NCBI GenBank assembly: GCA_018267215.1 | Contig: JAFDYX010000021.1 | Span: 62,001 to 126,000 of the forward strand | Reading direction: 5' to 3' | DNA from: Bacteroidota bacterium | GTDB taxonomy: Bacteria > Bacteroidota > Bacteroidia > Cytophagales > Cyclobacteriaceae | Length of the DNA: 64,000 bases | Part shown: positions 32,203 to 41,635 of the stretch, one piece after another | How positions within the stretch are numbered: position 1 is the stretch's first letter | Layout of the letters: every line of letters begins with the position of its first letter | Notes under the pieces: model-generated | Database searches by the model: none | Told to the model about the DNA's origin: nothing | What the model saw: only the letters and a program-made list of their open reading frames with translations | Program-made: the position numbers and the translations under genes

Positions 32203-32301
32203 GTTTAAATGAAATTCTGTGCGGAATTTCACGGTTGCAAAAATTGCATGATAGCTACTAAAAAAAGAGGCATCGGTAAATCCCCTAAGCCAAATAAAAA
32301 A

Positions 32302-35300
32302 ATGATACACACTCCATTTTCGTTTGTCAAAAAAAATACTGGCCTGTTTATTTTTTATCTGTTGATGGCGCTTGCTGCCCGGGCACAAGTGGTCAGCAAC
32401 TTTTCAAGTGGAGCAGATGGATGGACTGCACCCTCTGCATCTGGAGGAGGAGTGTTGAATTATATGAGCACCGGAGGGAACCCCGGAGGATATATTTCTG
32501 CAACAGGCTACAACATTGTAGGTATGGCTGTTGTCCCTGTCTATTTTTATTTCGTTGCCCCGGCAAAATTTTTGGGCAATGTAAGTTCTCTCTACAATCA
32601 CACTATTACATTCGATCTGCAACAAGGCACAGCGCAAACCCTTGTTTCGCTAGCCGATGTAATCCTTTCCGATGGCACAACTACGCTCTATTATTATAGC
32701 TTGCCTGGTCAGCCTGCTACTTCACCGGGATGGGCTTCTTTTAGTGTAACCGTAAATGAGCTTTCCGGAAATTGGAAGACCAGCAACAGTTCTACAGGAG
32801 CAGCAGCTACCAAAAACCAAATCAAAACTGTGCTTCTAAATCTTACCTCATTCCAGATCAGGGGAAGGTACGGTGCTGCGATCACTACGGGGAGTATAGA
32901 CAACGTAGTAATGAATACCTTGTCCCCACCCTCACCACCTACCATCACTTCCTTTAGCCCTTCATCGGGTTTGCCGGGCACCCCAGTTACCCTCACGGGA
33001 ACGAACTTCAACACCACAGCTTCGCAAAACATAGTTTACTTCAACGGCTCGAAAGCATCCGTGGTCAGCGCCACGGCCACACAACTTATCGTTACCTCTC
33101 CTTCCAAAATTTCGTATGGCGCCATTACCGTTACCAACACGGCCACGGGCACGCAGGGCGTAAGCCCCGGCAACTTCAATCCGCTGTTTGATAATAACAA
33201 AGATTTTGGCGGGCGTGTGATAGCCTCCTCATTTGGAAAATATGTGGCCTTCGGCCCACCGCCTGTGTATAGCCCATGGATGACTGGTTTAAGTATAGGC
33301 GATTTAGATGGCGATGGCTGGCAAGACATTCTTACTTCAAGCAATGATACAGGAAGCAAATACGCACAAGTTTATCGCAACGCCCAACAAACGGGCGGCA
33401 TCAGTGCAGCCTCATTTGCAGCACCTCTCACTTTAACTTTGCCTAACAGTCCAACTTCAGGAGCTGTGTTGCGTGTAGGACAAACAGCCATAGCTGATAT
33501 GGACAGTGATGGTAAGTTGGATGTGATTGTGAACGTAGGTTACAATTTGGGGGGCAATGACGACAATAGTTTTATTATTTTTTTGAACCAAAGTACACCG
33601 GGCACGCTCGCCTTTGCCAGCCCCTATATTTTTCAAGTGCCCGTGGCTGTCAACAACAATCAAGCCATAGCGGTGGCCGATATGGATGGCGATGGCCGCC
33701 CCGAACTGTTTCTGTCGCTACAAAATAGCGCGTCCCCATTGGGCATCATGCAAAACCTGAGCACCCCGGGCAACTTGGATTTTGCTTATCCGATTAATGT
33801 GGCGCAAGGTCAGACTTTTGGAGTTGACATTTCGTTGGGCGACCTGAATGGCGACAACAAACCGGAAGTTATTTTAGAAGCCTACTTAGGCAGTGCTGTT
33901 TATGCTTACGAAAATACTTCTACTGTGGGCAACATTTCGTTGGGCGTGCCTTTTCAAATCAGCACGGCTACTACGGATAAAATCAAAGTACTGGATTTAG
34001 ATGGAGACGGAAAGAACGATATGCTCTTTAGAGACTACTACAACGTGCGGATCAAAAAAAATAATCACACCACCGGCCCGCTATCGGCTGCCGATTTTGC
34101 CCCGGATATTCTGATGAACCAGCAAATAACTTCGGGTATCAGCTCTTACCCGTATGTAGAGGCGGCCGATGTCAATGGCGATAACAAGCCCGATCTCCTG
34201 ACGGGCGATGGCACCAACATGGCCGTCTATCAAAACAATTTTACATCGGGTGCAATTTCGGCCAGCTCGTTTTATGCCGGCACCACCTTTGAAGGGAGCG
34301 GCAACTCCAATCAATATATTTTAGCAGCCGATATAGATGGCGACAACAAACCTGAAATTTTAATACGCCCCAATACGGGCGCGATGTTTTGGGTTTACCA
34401 CAACGAAAGTTACCCCGTGCCGCAAGTCAATTCTGTTTCACCTGCCAGCGGTAACGTGGGCAGTTCTGTTACACTTACGGGCAGTTTGATGAACACCGCC
34501 AATGCTACAGCCTCCGTGCGGCTCGCCAAAACATTGGCCAGCTCTGCCACCGTAAGCAACACTACCGTTACGGCAACAACACCTTTGGGCGCAAAGAGCG
34601 GAGCATTCTCTGTAACCGAGCATGGGCTTACTTCATCGAAACCTTTTACGCTGCTGTTCACCACCAACCGGATTATCAACGCATCGTCATTCGGGCCGAG
34701 TATTGATTTTGCATTGGGAAGCAACGTGCGCGATGCGCTGGAAGTAGCCGACTTCGATGACGATGGAAGAACAGACGTAACTGTGATTGACAATTTTGGC
34801 ACAGGAAAAATTTTTCAAAACACGGCAACGGTGGGTCAGCCGATCACGGCCACATCGCTCACACAAACGGCCACCACTTATACTGCGATTTATAACGTAG
34901 TTGCTTTTGATATAGATGGAGATGGCAAAACCGATTTGAACAACGGCAATCTATTGCAGAATACTTCCGGCAGCGGCAGCATTTCATTTAGTACAGTAAG
35001 CACCGCAGCTGTTTGTAGCCCGGCCGTAACCAAAGGCGATTTTAATAAAGACGGCAAAATAGATTTGGCCTTAGTGGGTGGTGCCAGCGTGCAAGTGTAT
35101 GAAAACCTGAGCCGCACAGGGGCTTTTACACCGACAGGCACATTCCAAAATTTTGGCGGAGGGGCTATCAACATTCCGGTGGCAGCCCAGCCAACCGGAA
35201 TGATAGCGGCAGACTTTGATGGCGATGGGTTTGACGACCTCGTTACCGTTCACGCCACTACCAACAATGCCACGTACAATCTCAATACAAAAAGTATGGG

Positions 35301-37155
35301 GCCCATTACCACCTCAAGCTTTACATCGTTAGGTAATTTCAACACCACCGGTTCGCAGCCCTACGACATCACCGCCAATGATTTTGATGGCGATGGAAAA
35401 ATTGATATAGCCATTACCTACTTCAACTCGGCTTTTGTGTCGGTACAACTGAACACCTCTACCTTAGGCAACATCAGTTTTGCCAACACCGATGTGCCCG
35501 TGGCCAACAGCGGCTATAAAATTACTTCGCAAGATCTGGATGGCGATGGCAAAGCAGAAATCGTCATCATCCACAGGCCGGGTGTAGGGTACGGTTCGTT
35601 TACCGTGCTGCAAAACAAATGCACATCGGGCACAGTCAGCTTCACGGCTACCAATTTCCCCCTGGCGCGATACGTGCAAGCCCTAAACATTGCCGACATC
35701 AACAGCGACCAAAAGCCCGACATCCTGATTGTGGGCACAGGCGGGGCAACTACTCCTACCAATGCGCTGATGGTGTTTCAAAATAATATTGCTGTTGTAT
35801 CTATCACCATCAACACACAACCCGCCAATGCCGCGGTGTGCAGCGGCACAACCACCCAGTTTACTTCGGCTGCCTCGGGCACTACCAACATCGTTTACCA
35901 ATGGCAATATTCTGCAGATGGTATTGCTGCCTACGCAGACCTCACGAATACGGGCGGCTACTCTAATGTTGGCACAGCAACTTTGTCTGTCAATACTACC
36001 GGCAATTTCGGGGCAGGCTTTTACCGCTGCCGTGTGAATGGGGATTTTGCTGCGCAAGTCATCAGCAACGTGGCGCAACTCACCGTCAACTCAGTTCCGG
36101 GAGCGCCCATCACCACCGGGAGCTCTAACTGCGGATCGGGCAGCATGATTCTTTCGGCCAGTGGCGGCACCAATGGAAACTACATTTGGTACGACCCGAC
36201 CAACACCGTGATAGCGGGGCAGGTCAATTCTACTTACACTACACCTGTGCTTACTGCATCAGCCACTTATTCGGTCGCCATCACCAACGGCTCTTGCACC
36301 AGTGCGAAGGTAACGGCAGCGGCCACCATCAACACAGCACCTGCTGCGCCCACCACTACTGGCGCATCGGGTTGCACCAACTCAAGTGTTACGCTCACCG
36401 CTTCGGGCGGCACCAATGGAAACTATATTTGGTACGACCCGACCAACACTGTGATCGCGGGACAGGTCAATGCTACCTACACCACCCCCGTGCTTGCTGC
36501 ATCGGCCACTTATTCGGTCGCCATCACCAACGGCACTTGCACCAGTGCGAAAGCAACGGTAACGGCTGCCATTTCTTCCGGCAACTGCCCTCCCCCCGTC
36601 ATCACATCGCAACCCTTGGACACCAACATTGGCGGCATGATTACACTCAACTTAGTGCCCTTGATTTCCACACCCGGCAGCACGCTTGATCTGACTACTT
36701 TGCAGATAGCATCGCCACCTTCCAGCGGGGCTACCGCAACGATCAGCCCTTCGGGCGTTCTCACCATTAATTATAACGGCATCAGTTTTTCGGGAACAGA
36801 AAATATTTCTATCAAAGCGTGCGATACCAACGGCAACTGCACTACCCAACAGTTCTCTATCGAAGTGGCCGGAGACGTGGTGGTGTTCAACGGTATCTCG
36901 CCCAACGGAAACAATCCGGTATTCTTTCTTGAGTACATCAATATTATTCCTGATACAAAAGTCAACACCGTTCAAATTTTTGACCGCTGGGAAAATTTAG
37001 TGTGGCATGGGGCTAACTACGACAACACCTCGGTGGTTTTTAAAGGGGTGGGCGACAACGGTGCCGATTTGCCCTCGGGTGTATATTTCTACCGCATTGA
37101 CTTTGCCGGTGGCAAGAACAGTAAAACGGGTTTTATTTCGCTGAAGAGGCAATAA
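32302..37155 (+). CDS. Giant FG-GAP/Ig-like surface protein, T9SS type B substrate
   Basis: 1617 residues from the ATG at 32302 (signal KKNTGLFIFYLLMALAARAQ). Two blocks of FG-GAP/VCBS repeats with Ca-binding-like cores (GDLDGDGWQDI, ADMDGDGRPELF, LDLDGDGKNDML, ADVNGDNKPDLL; later ADFDDDGRTDV, GDFNKDGKIDLA, NDFDGDGKIDIA, QDLDGDGKAEI) surround IPT/TIG domains (ITSFSPSSGLPGTPVTLTG, VNSVSPASGNVGSSVTLTG). Then come an Ig-like domain and two near-identical 81-residue Ig-like repeats. The end is a gliding-motility/CHU_C type sorting domain (VQIFDRWENLVWHG, SGVYFYRIDFAGGKNSKTGF). It should be exported by T9SS and held at the surface; adhesion is likely. The PorP/SprF gene downstream is its probable partner. 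Confidence 0.92.
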   Translation: MIHTPFSFVKKNTGLFIFYLLMALAARAQVVSNFSSGADGWTAPSASGGGVLNYMSTGGNPGGYISATGYNIVGMAVVPVYFYFVAPAKFLGNVSSLYNHTITFDLQQGTAQTLVSLADVILSDGTTTLYYYSLPGQPATSPGWASFSVTVNELSGNWKTSNSSTGAAATKNQIKTVLLNLTSFQIRGRYGAAITTGSIDNVVMNTLSPPSPPTITSFSPSSGLPGTPVTLTGTNFNTTASQNIVYFNGSKASVVSATATQLIVTSPSKISYGAITVTNTATGTQGVSPGNFNPLFDNNKDFGGRVIASSFGKYVAFGPPPVYSPWMTGLSIGDLDGDGWQDILTSSNDTGSKYAQVYRNAQQTGGISAASFAAPLTLTLPNSPTSGAVLRVGQTAIADMDSDGKLDVIVNVGYNLGGNDDNSFIIFLNQSTPGTLAFASPYIFQVPVAVNNNQAIAVADMDGDGRPELFLSLQNSASPLGIMQNLSTPGNLDFAYPINVAQGQTFGVDISLGDLNGDNKPEVILEAYLGSAVYAYENTSTVGNISLGVPFQISTATTDKIKVLDLDGDGKNDMLFRDYYNVRIKKNNHTTGPLSAADFAPDILMNQQITSGISSYPYVEAADVNGDNKPDLLTGDGTNMAVYQNNFTSGAISASSFYAGTTFEGSGNSNQYILAADIDGDNKPEILIRPNTGAMFWVYHNESYPVPQVNSVSPASGNVGSSVTLTGSLMNTANATASVRLAKTLASSATVSNTTVTATTPLGAKSGAFSVTEHGLTSSKPFTLLFTTNRIINASSFGPSIDFALGSNVRDALEVADFDDDGRTDVTVIDNFGTGKIFQNTATVGQPITATSLTQTATTYTAIYNVVAFDIDGDGKTDLNNGNLLQNTSGSGSISFSTVSTAAVCSPAVTKGDFNKDGKIDLALVGGASVQVYENLSRTGAFTPTGTFQNFGGGAINIPVAAQPTGMIAADFDGDGFDDLVTVHATTNNATYNLNTKSMGPITTSSFTSLGNFNTTGSQPYDITANDFDGDGKIDIAITYFNSAFVSVQLNTSTLGNISFANTDVPVANSGYKITSQDLDGDGKAEIVIIHRPGVGYGSFTVLQNKCTSGTVSFTATNFPLARYVQALNIADINSDQKPDILIVGTGGATTPTNALMVFQNNIAVVSITINTQPANAAVCSGTTTQFTSAASGTTNIVYQWQYSADGIAAYADLTNTGGYSNVGTATLSVNTTGNFGAGFYRCRVNGDFAAQVISNVAQLTVNSVPGAPITTGSSNCGSGSMILSASGGTNGNYIWYDPTNTVIAGQVNSTYTTPVLTASATYSVAITNGSCTSAKVTAAATINTAPAAPTTTGASGCTNSSVTLTASGGTNGNYIWYDPTNTVIAGQVNATYTTPVLAASATYSVAITNGTCTSAKATVTAAISSGNCPPPVITSQPLDTNIGGMITLNLVPLISTPGSTLDLTTLQIASPPSSGATATISPSGVLTINYNGISFSGTENISIKACDTNGNCTTQQFSIEVAGDVVVFNGISPNGNNPVFFLEYINIIPDTKVNTVQIFDRWENLVWHGANYDNTSVVFKGVGDNGADLPSGVYFYRIDFAGGKNSKTGFISLKRQ
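36103..36575 (+). repeat. 243-bp in-frame tandem duplication
   Basis: Two consecutive units offset by 243 bp (81 codons), starting at 36103 and 36346. Both encode GGTNGNYIWYDPTNTVIAGQ and ATYSVAITNG with very high DNA identity in the second half and more divergence in the first. Recent duplication or gene conversion of one Ig-like domain. Confidence 0.85.
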
Positions 37156-37265
37156 AGGCATAGATACAATGTGTATAAGCAATAAGCCACATTACTACTC
37201 ATTACTACTTACGTTGTTGAATGATATCATCCGATTTTTTTAACTTCCGAAATAATTGAAATCAG

Positions 37266-40200
37266 ATGAACCATTCAAACCCAACTCTCCTGTCTTTCGC
37301 GGAATATAAAAAGCCCGTTCTGTTTTTCTTAATAGGGCTGGGCTTTTTGTTTTCTTCTGTGAAATCTTCGGCTCAATACACCAAGTTGTTCGACTTTGGA
37401 AGCACATCCAATGGCATGAATCCTTACAGTGCGCCCATTTCAGACGGAACATTTTTATATGGCACAACACGCAATGGAGGAGCCAATAATCTTGGAACGA
37501 TTTATAAAGTTAAAACCGATGGCACCGGCTTCACCAAGCTACTCGATTTTAATGGAGTCAACGGAAGCAATCCGATTGGTGCCCTATTCTATGACGGAAC
37601 TTTCTTGTATGGCACGACATACAGCGGTGGTGCTAATAGCTCGGGTGTTATTTTCAAATTAAAACCGGATGGCTCCGGTTATACAAAGCTGTTTGACTTT
37701 AATTACTTAGTAACCGGAGGGTATTCTTATAGTTCATTGATATCCGATGGTACTTATCTTTATGGAACCACAAGCCAAGGCGGGTCAAAATCATACGGAA
37801 CAGTTTTCAAAATAAAAACAGACGGCACTGGTTTTTCAACCCTTCTCGAGTTTGATGGCACTACCAACGGTGGGCTTCCCTATGGTTCGCTGTACTCCGA
37901 TGGTACCTTTCTTTACGGAACAACAACCGGGCAATATTTTTCTTTTGGCTCCATCTTCAAAGTTAAGACAGACGGCACAAGCGCTTCCATCATATATCAA
38001 TTCACCGGCACGAATACTAATCCTTATGGGGCATTGATTTCTGATGGTACATTTTTATATGGTATGACAAACGGCATCGGAAGTAGTTATCAATATGGAA
38101 CACTATTTAAAATTATGCCCGATGGAACCAGCTTTTCTGTCATCGTTAATTTTAATAACAGTTCACCAGGCGCTACCCCCACAGGTTCGCTGGTGTATGA
38201 CGGTACTTATTTATATGGAACTACTACCGAGTATGGTGCCAATAGCCGAGGCACAATCTTCAAAGTAAAAACTGATGGTAGTGGACTGACCAAAATTCTT
38301 GACAATGATATTGGAACGTACGGACAAAATCCTGAGGGCACTTTGCTTCTAAGTGGAAGTGTGCTGTATGGTGTAAAGTCCGGTGGAGGAGCAGGTGTGC
38401 CTCCCTTCTATCCCGGTACGGTCTTCAAAATCAATACCGATGGCAGCAGCTATACAAAACTATTTTTCTTTGACACTGAGGGAGGTAGTCCATACGGTTC
38501 ACTCTATTCCGATGGAACCTTTTTATATGGAATGACCAACAAAGGAGGGATATATAATGATGGCACGGTTTTTAAAATTAAAGCCGATGGCACCGGCTTT
38601 CAAAGACTATATGATTTTGATGGCACAAATAGTAGCAGTGGTGCGTCTCCTTACGGTACGTTTATTTCTGACGGAACATTTTTATACGGAATGACCAACG
38701 GTGGCGGAGTCAATTCGTCAGGAATAATTTTTAAAATTAAACCCGATGGAACATCTTTCACTAAACTACTCGATTTTGACAATACAAACACAGGAGGCAA
38801 TCCGCATGGTTCGTTGTACAGCGATGGAACGTTTCTCTATGGAATGACTCCCTACGGAGGAATTAATTCTGCAGGAACGATTGTCAAAATTAAACCGGAT
38901 GGATCAGGCTACACCAAGCTATTTGATTTCTCCTCTTCCAGTGGCGGATACAATCCCAATGGTTCACTCATCTCAGACGGAACATTTTTATATGGCACCA
39001 CCTACTATGGCGGCACGAATGGTTACGGCACCTATTTTAAAATCAAACCGGACGGAAGCGGCTATGCTACTATTATTGATCTCGATTCTAACACTAGTGG
39101 AATTTACCCCAATGGTGACCTCACTTCTGACGGAACGTACTTGTATGGGATGCAGTCGGGCGGTGGAGTAAATGGTTATGGTACTATTGTAAAAGTAAAG
39201 CCAGACGGAACAGGCTTTGCAAAACTATTGGATTTCAACAATTACATCGGAGCCAATCCCTATGGCTCACTTGTTTTGAACGGAACGTATCTCTATGGAA
39301 TGTGCCAAAACGGAGGATTAAATAGTTTGGGCACAACGTTCAGAATTAAAACCGATGGAACCGGTTTTTCAAAAATGCTTGACCTTTCCGATGGAAGCTA
39401 TCCGCAAGGCTCATTGATTTCTGATGGATCTTTTCTTTATGGTATGACTGCCAATGGAGGTGCCAATGGTTATGGCACTTTATTTAAAACTACGTTAACA
39501 CCTTTCGTTTCCATTTCAAATATCGTACCCGCAGATGGTGTGGTCGGCACTTATGTTACCATCAATGGAGTTAGCATTGACCCAACCCCGGCTAATAATA
39601 TTGTTAAGTTCAATGGCGTATCAGCACATGTTGTTTCAGCAACAAATACATCCTTAGTGGCCATCGTGCCGGCAGGGGCAACTACCGGATCTATTTCTAT
39701 AACCGCAGGCACAACCGGTACAAGCACATCTGCTTTTACTGTTGACACGGTTGCTGTGATGGTGGATGTTACCGTTCAAAATTGCCATGTTAATTTTTTG
39801 CCACCTACTTATGATTACATCCAACCTCGCAATTATCAGGCAACGGAAACATTCATACCAGCTAATCCAACAGACAAAGTGAAAATTTCTTTTTCATCAA
39901 TCAATCTTTCTGGAGATGCCTTGTATGTATATGATGGTCCCACTGCCTCCTCACCTTTGCTTGCCACTTTAAATAATAATAATACACCGTTAAATATTGT
40001 GGCTACCGGGTCGGGCGGAGAATTGACTTTTGTGTATAAATGGGGCGATGGCACTACTGATTGGCAAGCCACCATCACCTGTGTGGCGAGCGGGCCGCCT
40101 CCGGTAATAACAACTCAGGCATTGGCTACCCAAATAGGTGGAAAAATTACACTCGATTTAAAGCCATTGATCGCCACTGCCAATCTTGACTTAACTTCTC

Positions 40201-40652
40201 TTCAGGTTGTAACTCCCCCAACCAGCGGGGCAACCGCAAGTATTGATGCCAACGGAATACTTACCATTGACTACCATGGGATGTCATTTGCAGGAACAGA
40301 ACAGATTACAATCCGGGCATGCGACATAAATGGCCAATGCGCAACACAAGATTTTAGCTTAGAAGTAGCGGGCGATATTGTGGTTTACAATGGCGTGTCG
40401 CCCAACGGGGCTAATCCTAAGTTCGTCATTCAATATATCGAGATACTGCCCGACACAAAGAATAACTCTGTTTACATATTCGATCGTTGGCAAAACCAAG
40501 TGTGGCATGGGTCTAATTATGACAACACCTCAATAGTTTTTAAAGGCATCAGCGACAGTGGAGGAGATTTGCCTTCTGGCGTTTACTTCTACCGGATTGA
40601 TTTTGCAGGCAACAGAAAAAGTAAAACAGGTTTCATTTCACTCAGGAGATAA
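37266..40652 (+). CDS. GloVer-repeat surface protein, T9SS type B substrate
   Basis: 1128 residues. Signal region YKKPVLFFLIGLGFLFSSVK then SSAQ. About 16 repeats of 40-45 residues follow, each with YGSLxSDGTFLYGMT, GGxNGYGTIFKIKxDGTGF and KLLDFD elements: the GloVer (TIGR03803) repeat, likely a beta-propeller-like array. Then an IPT/TIG domain (ISNIVPADGVVGTYVTINGV), a CUB-like domain (VTVQNCHVNFLPPTYDY, LSGDALYVYDGPTASSPLLA) and the same roughly 190-residue C-terminal module as the upstream protein, ending in a type B sorting domain (VYIFDRWQNQVWHG, FISLRR). T9SS export to the surface is expected. Ligand unknown. Confidence 0.93.
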   Translation: MNHSNPTLLSFAEYKKPVLFFLIGLGFLFSSVKSSAQYTKLFDFGSTSNGMNPYSAPISDGTFLYGTTRNGGANNLGTIYKVKTDGTGFTKLLDFNGVNGSNPIGALFYDGTFLYGTTYSGGANSSGVIFKLKPDGSGYTKLFDFNYLVTGGYSYSSLISDGTYLYGTTSQGGSKSYGTVFKIKTDGTGFSTLLEFDGTTNGGLPYGSLYSDGTFLYGTTTGQYFSFGSIFKVKTDGTSASIIYQFTGTNTNPYGALISDGTFLYGMTNGIGSSYQYGTLFKIMPDGTSFSVIVNFNNSSPGATPTGSLVYDGTYLYGTTTEYGANSRGTIFKVKTDGSGLTKILDNDIGTYGQNPEGTLLLSGSVLYGVKSGGGAGVPPFYPGTVFKINTDGSSYTKLFFFDTEGGSPYGSLYSDGTFLYGMTNKGGIYNDGTVFKIKADGTGFQRLYDFDGTNSSSGASPYGTFISDGTFLYGMTNGGGVNSSGIIFKIKPDGTSFTKLLDFDNTNTGGNPHGSLYSDGTFLYGMTPYGGINSAGTIVKIKPDGSGYTKLFDFSSSSGGYNPNGSLISDGTFLYGTTYYGGTNGYGTYFKIKPDGSGYATIIDLDSNTSGIYPNGDLTSDGTYLYGMQSGGGVNGYGTIVKVKPDGTGFAKLLDFNNYIGANPYGSLVLNGTYLYGMCQNGGLNSLGTTFRIKTDGTGFSKMLDLSDGSYPQGSLISDGSFLYGMTANGGANGYGTLFKTTLTPFVSISNIVPADGVVGTYVTINGVSIDPTPANNIVKFNGVSAHVVSATNTSLVAIVPAGATTGSISITAGTTGTSTSAFTVDTVAVMVDVTVQNCHVNFLPPTYDYIQPRNYQATETFIPANPTDKVKISFSSINLSGDALYVYDGPTASSPLLATLNNNNTPLNIVATGSGGELTFVYKWGDGTTDWQATITCVASGPPPVITTQALATQIGGKITLDLKPLIATANLDLTSLQVVTPPTSGATASIDANGILTIDYHGMSFAGTEQITIRACDINGQCATQDFSLEVAGDIVVYNGVSPNGANPKFVIQYIEILPDTKNNSVYIFDRWQNQVWHGSNYDNTSIVFKGISDSGGDLPSGVYFYRIDFAGNRKSKTGFISLRR

Positions 40653-40724
40653 TTCAAAGATCAAGACGAGACAATAAATAATTAAGTACAAACACATCAA
40701 CACATTAACACATCAAACCCTCCC

Positions 40725-41633
40725 ATGAAAAAAATATTTACCCTCCTTGTTGGGATCTTGGCCTTTTCAAGTTTGACGGCACAGCAAGATCCGTTGTACT
40801 CGCAATACTATAACAACCCCATGTTGATCAATCCCGCATTTGCGGGAAGCAATGAGCGGCTATATGCGAGCGTGGCTTACCGCAGCCAGTGGAGCGGCAT
40901 CCCGGGTGGCCCCACTACCCTCAACTTCAATTCGCACATGACCGTAGCCAACAACAAAGTGGGTGTGGGTGTGGTAGTAGTGCAAGATAAATTAGGCGAT
41001 ATTAACAACACGTTTTATGGAGGCACTGCCTCGTATCGCATCAAGCTGCAAAACTCCATGCTCTCTTTCGGCATGCAGGTAGGAGCTGTGCAGTACGCCA
41101 CCAATCTCGATGGGGTGACGGTATCTAATACATCCGATCCTTTGTTTGTGCCTTTTACCGTTACCAAGTTTAATACAGGAGCAGGTATATTGCTTACAAG
41201 CGACCGCTATACGCTAAGTGTATCTGTGCCTCAGCTTATTTCTAATGCCACAACTTTGAATTTGGGTAGCCAGTCTGCCCAGCTGCAGGTGTACAGCCAG
41301 AATTTTTATCTCTACGGTTCTTATCTGTTTTATCTGAGCGAGCGTGTTCAGTTCAAACCTTCCACACTCATCCGCGCTACCAAGGGCACTCCCTTCTCGG
41401 CCGACCTGAACGCTAACCTTGTCTTCAACAAACTCTACACAGCCGGCATCTTCACTCGTAAGTTCAATACGTACGGAGTTTTAGTACAGGCCGTGATGGG
41501 CAACTACCGGTTTGGGTATGTATTTGAGCTCCCCGGAAAAGGTTCGGCTCTTCATTACAACACACACGAAATAAGTTTGGCTTTGTCGCTGGATGTACTC
41601 CACTCGCACAATCACTCCAGCCCCGGCTATTGA
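40725..41633 (+). CDS. PorP/SprF-family T9SS membrane protein
   Basis: 302 residues. Signal peptide MKKIFTLLVGILAFSSLTAQ followed by the family hallmark QDPLYSQYYNNPMLINPAFAGSNERLYASVAYRSQW. The body is a barrel-like series of strands (NNKVGVGVVVVQDKLGD, NTFYGGTASYRI, VFNKLYTAGIFTR, YRFGYVFELP). SprF-type proteins of this family are needed for surface delivery or anchoring of specific type B T9SS substrates and are encoded next to them, as SprF with SprB in Flavobacterium. Here it follows two type B substrates 72 nt downstream and probably serves both. Confidence 0.94.
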   Translation: MKKIFTLLVGILAFSSLTAQQDPLYSQYYNNPMLINPAFAGSNERLYASVAYRSQWSGIPGGPTTLNFNSHMTVANNKVGVGVVVVQDKLGDINNTFYGGTASYRIKLQNSMLSFGMQVGAVQYATNLDGVTVSNTSDPLFVPFTVTKFNTGAGILLTSDRYTLSVSVPQLISNATTLNLGSQSAQLQVYSQNFYLYGSYLFYLSERVQFKPSTLIRATKGTPFSADLNANLVFNKLYTAGIFTRKFNTYGVLVQAVMGNYRFGYVFELPGKGSALHYNTHEISLALSLDVLHSHNHSSPGY

Positions 41634-41635
41634 TA

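Noticed and set aside
37400-39480. CRISPR-like or tandem DNA repeats in the GloVer gene
   Set aside because: The repeats are protein repeats of 40-45 codons with diverged DNA, all in one open frame; no short conserved direct repeats with spacers.
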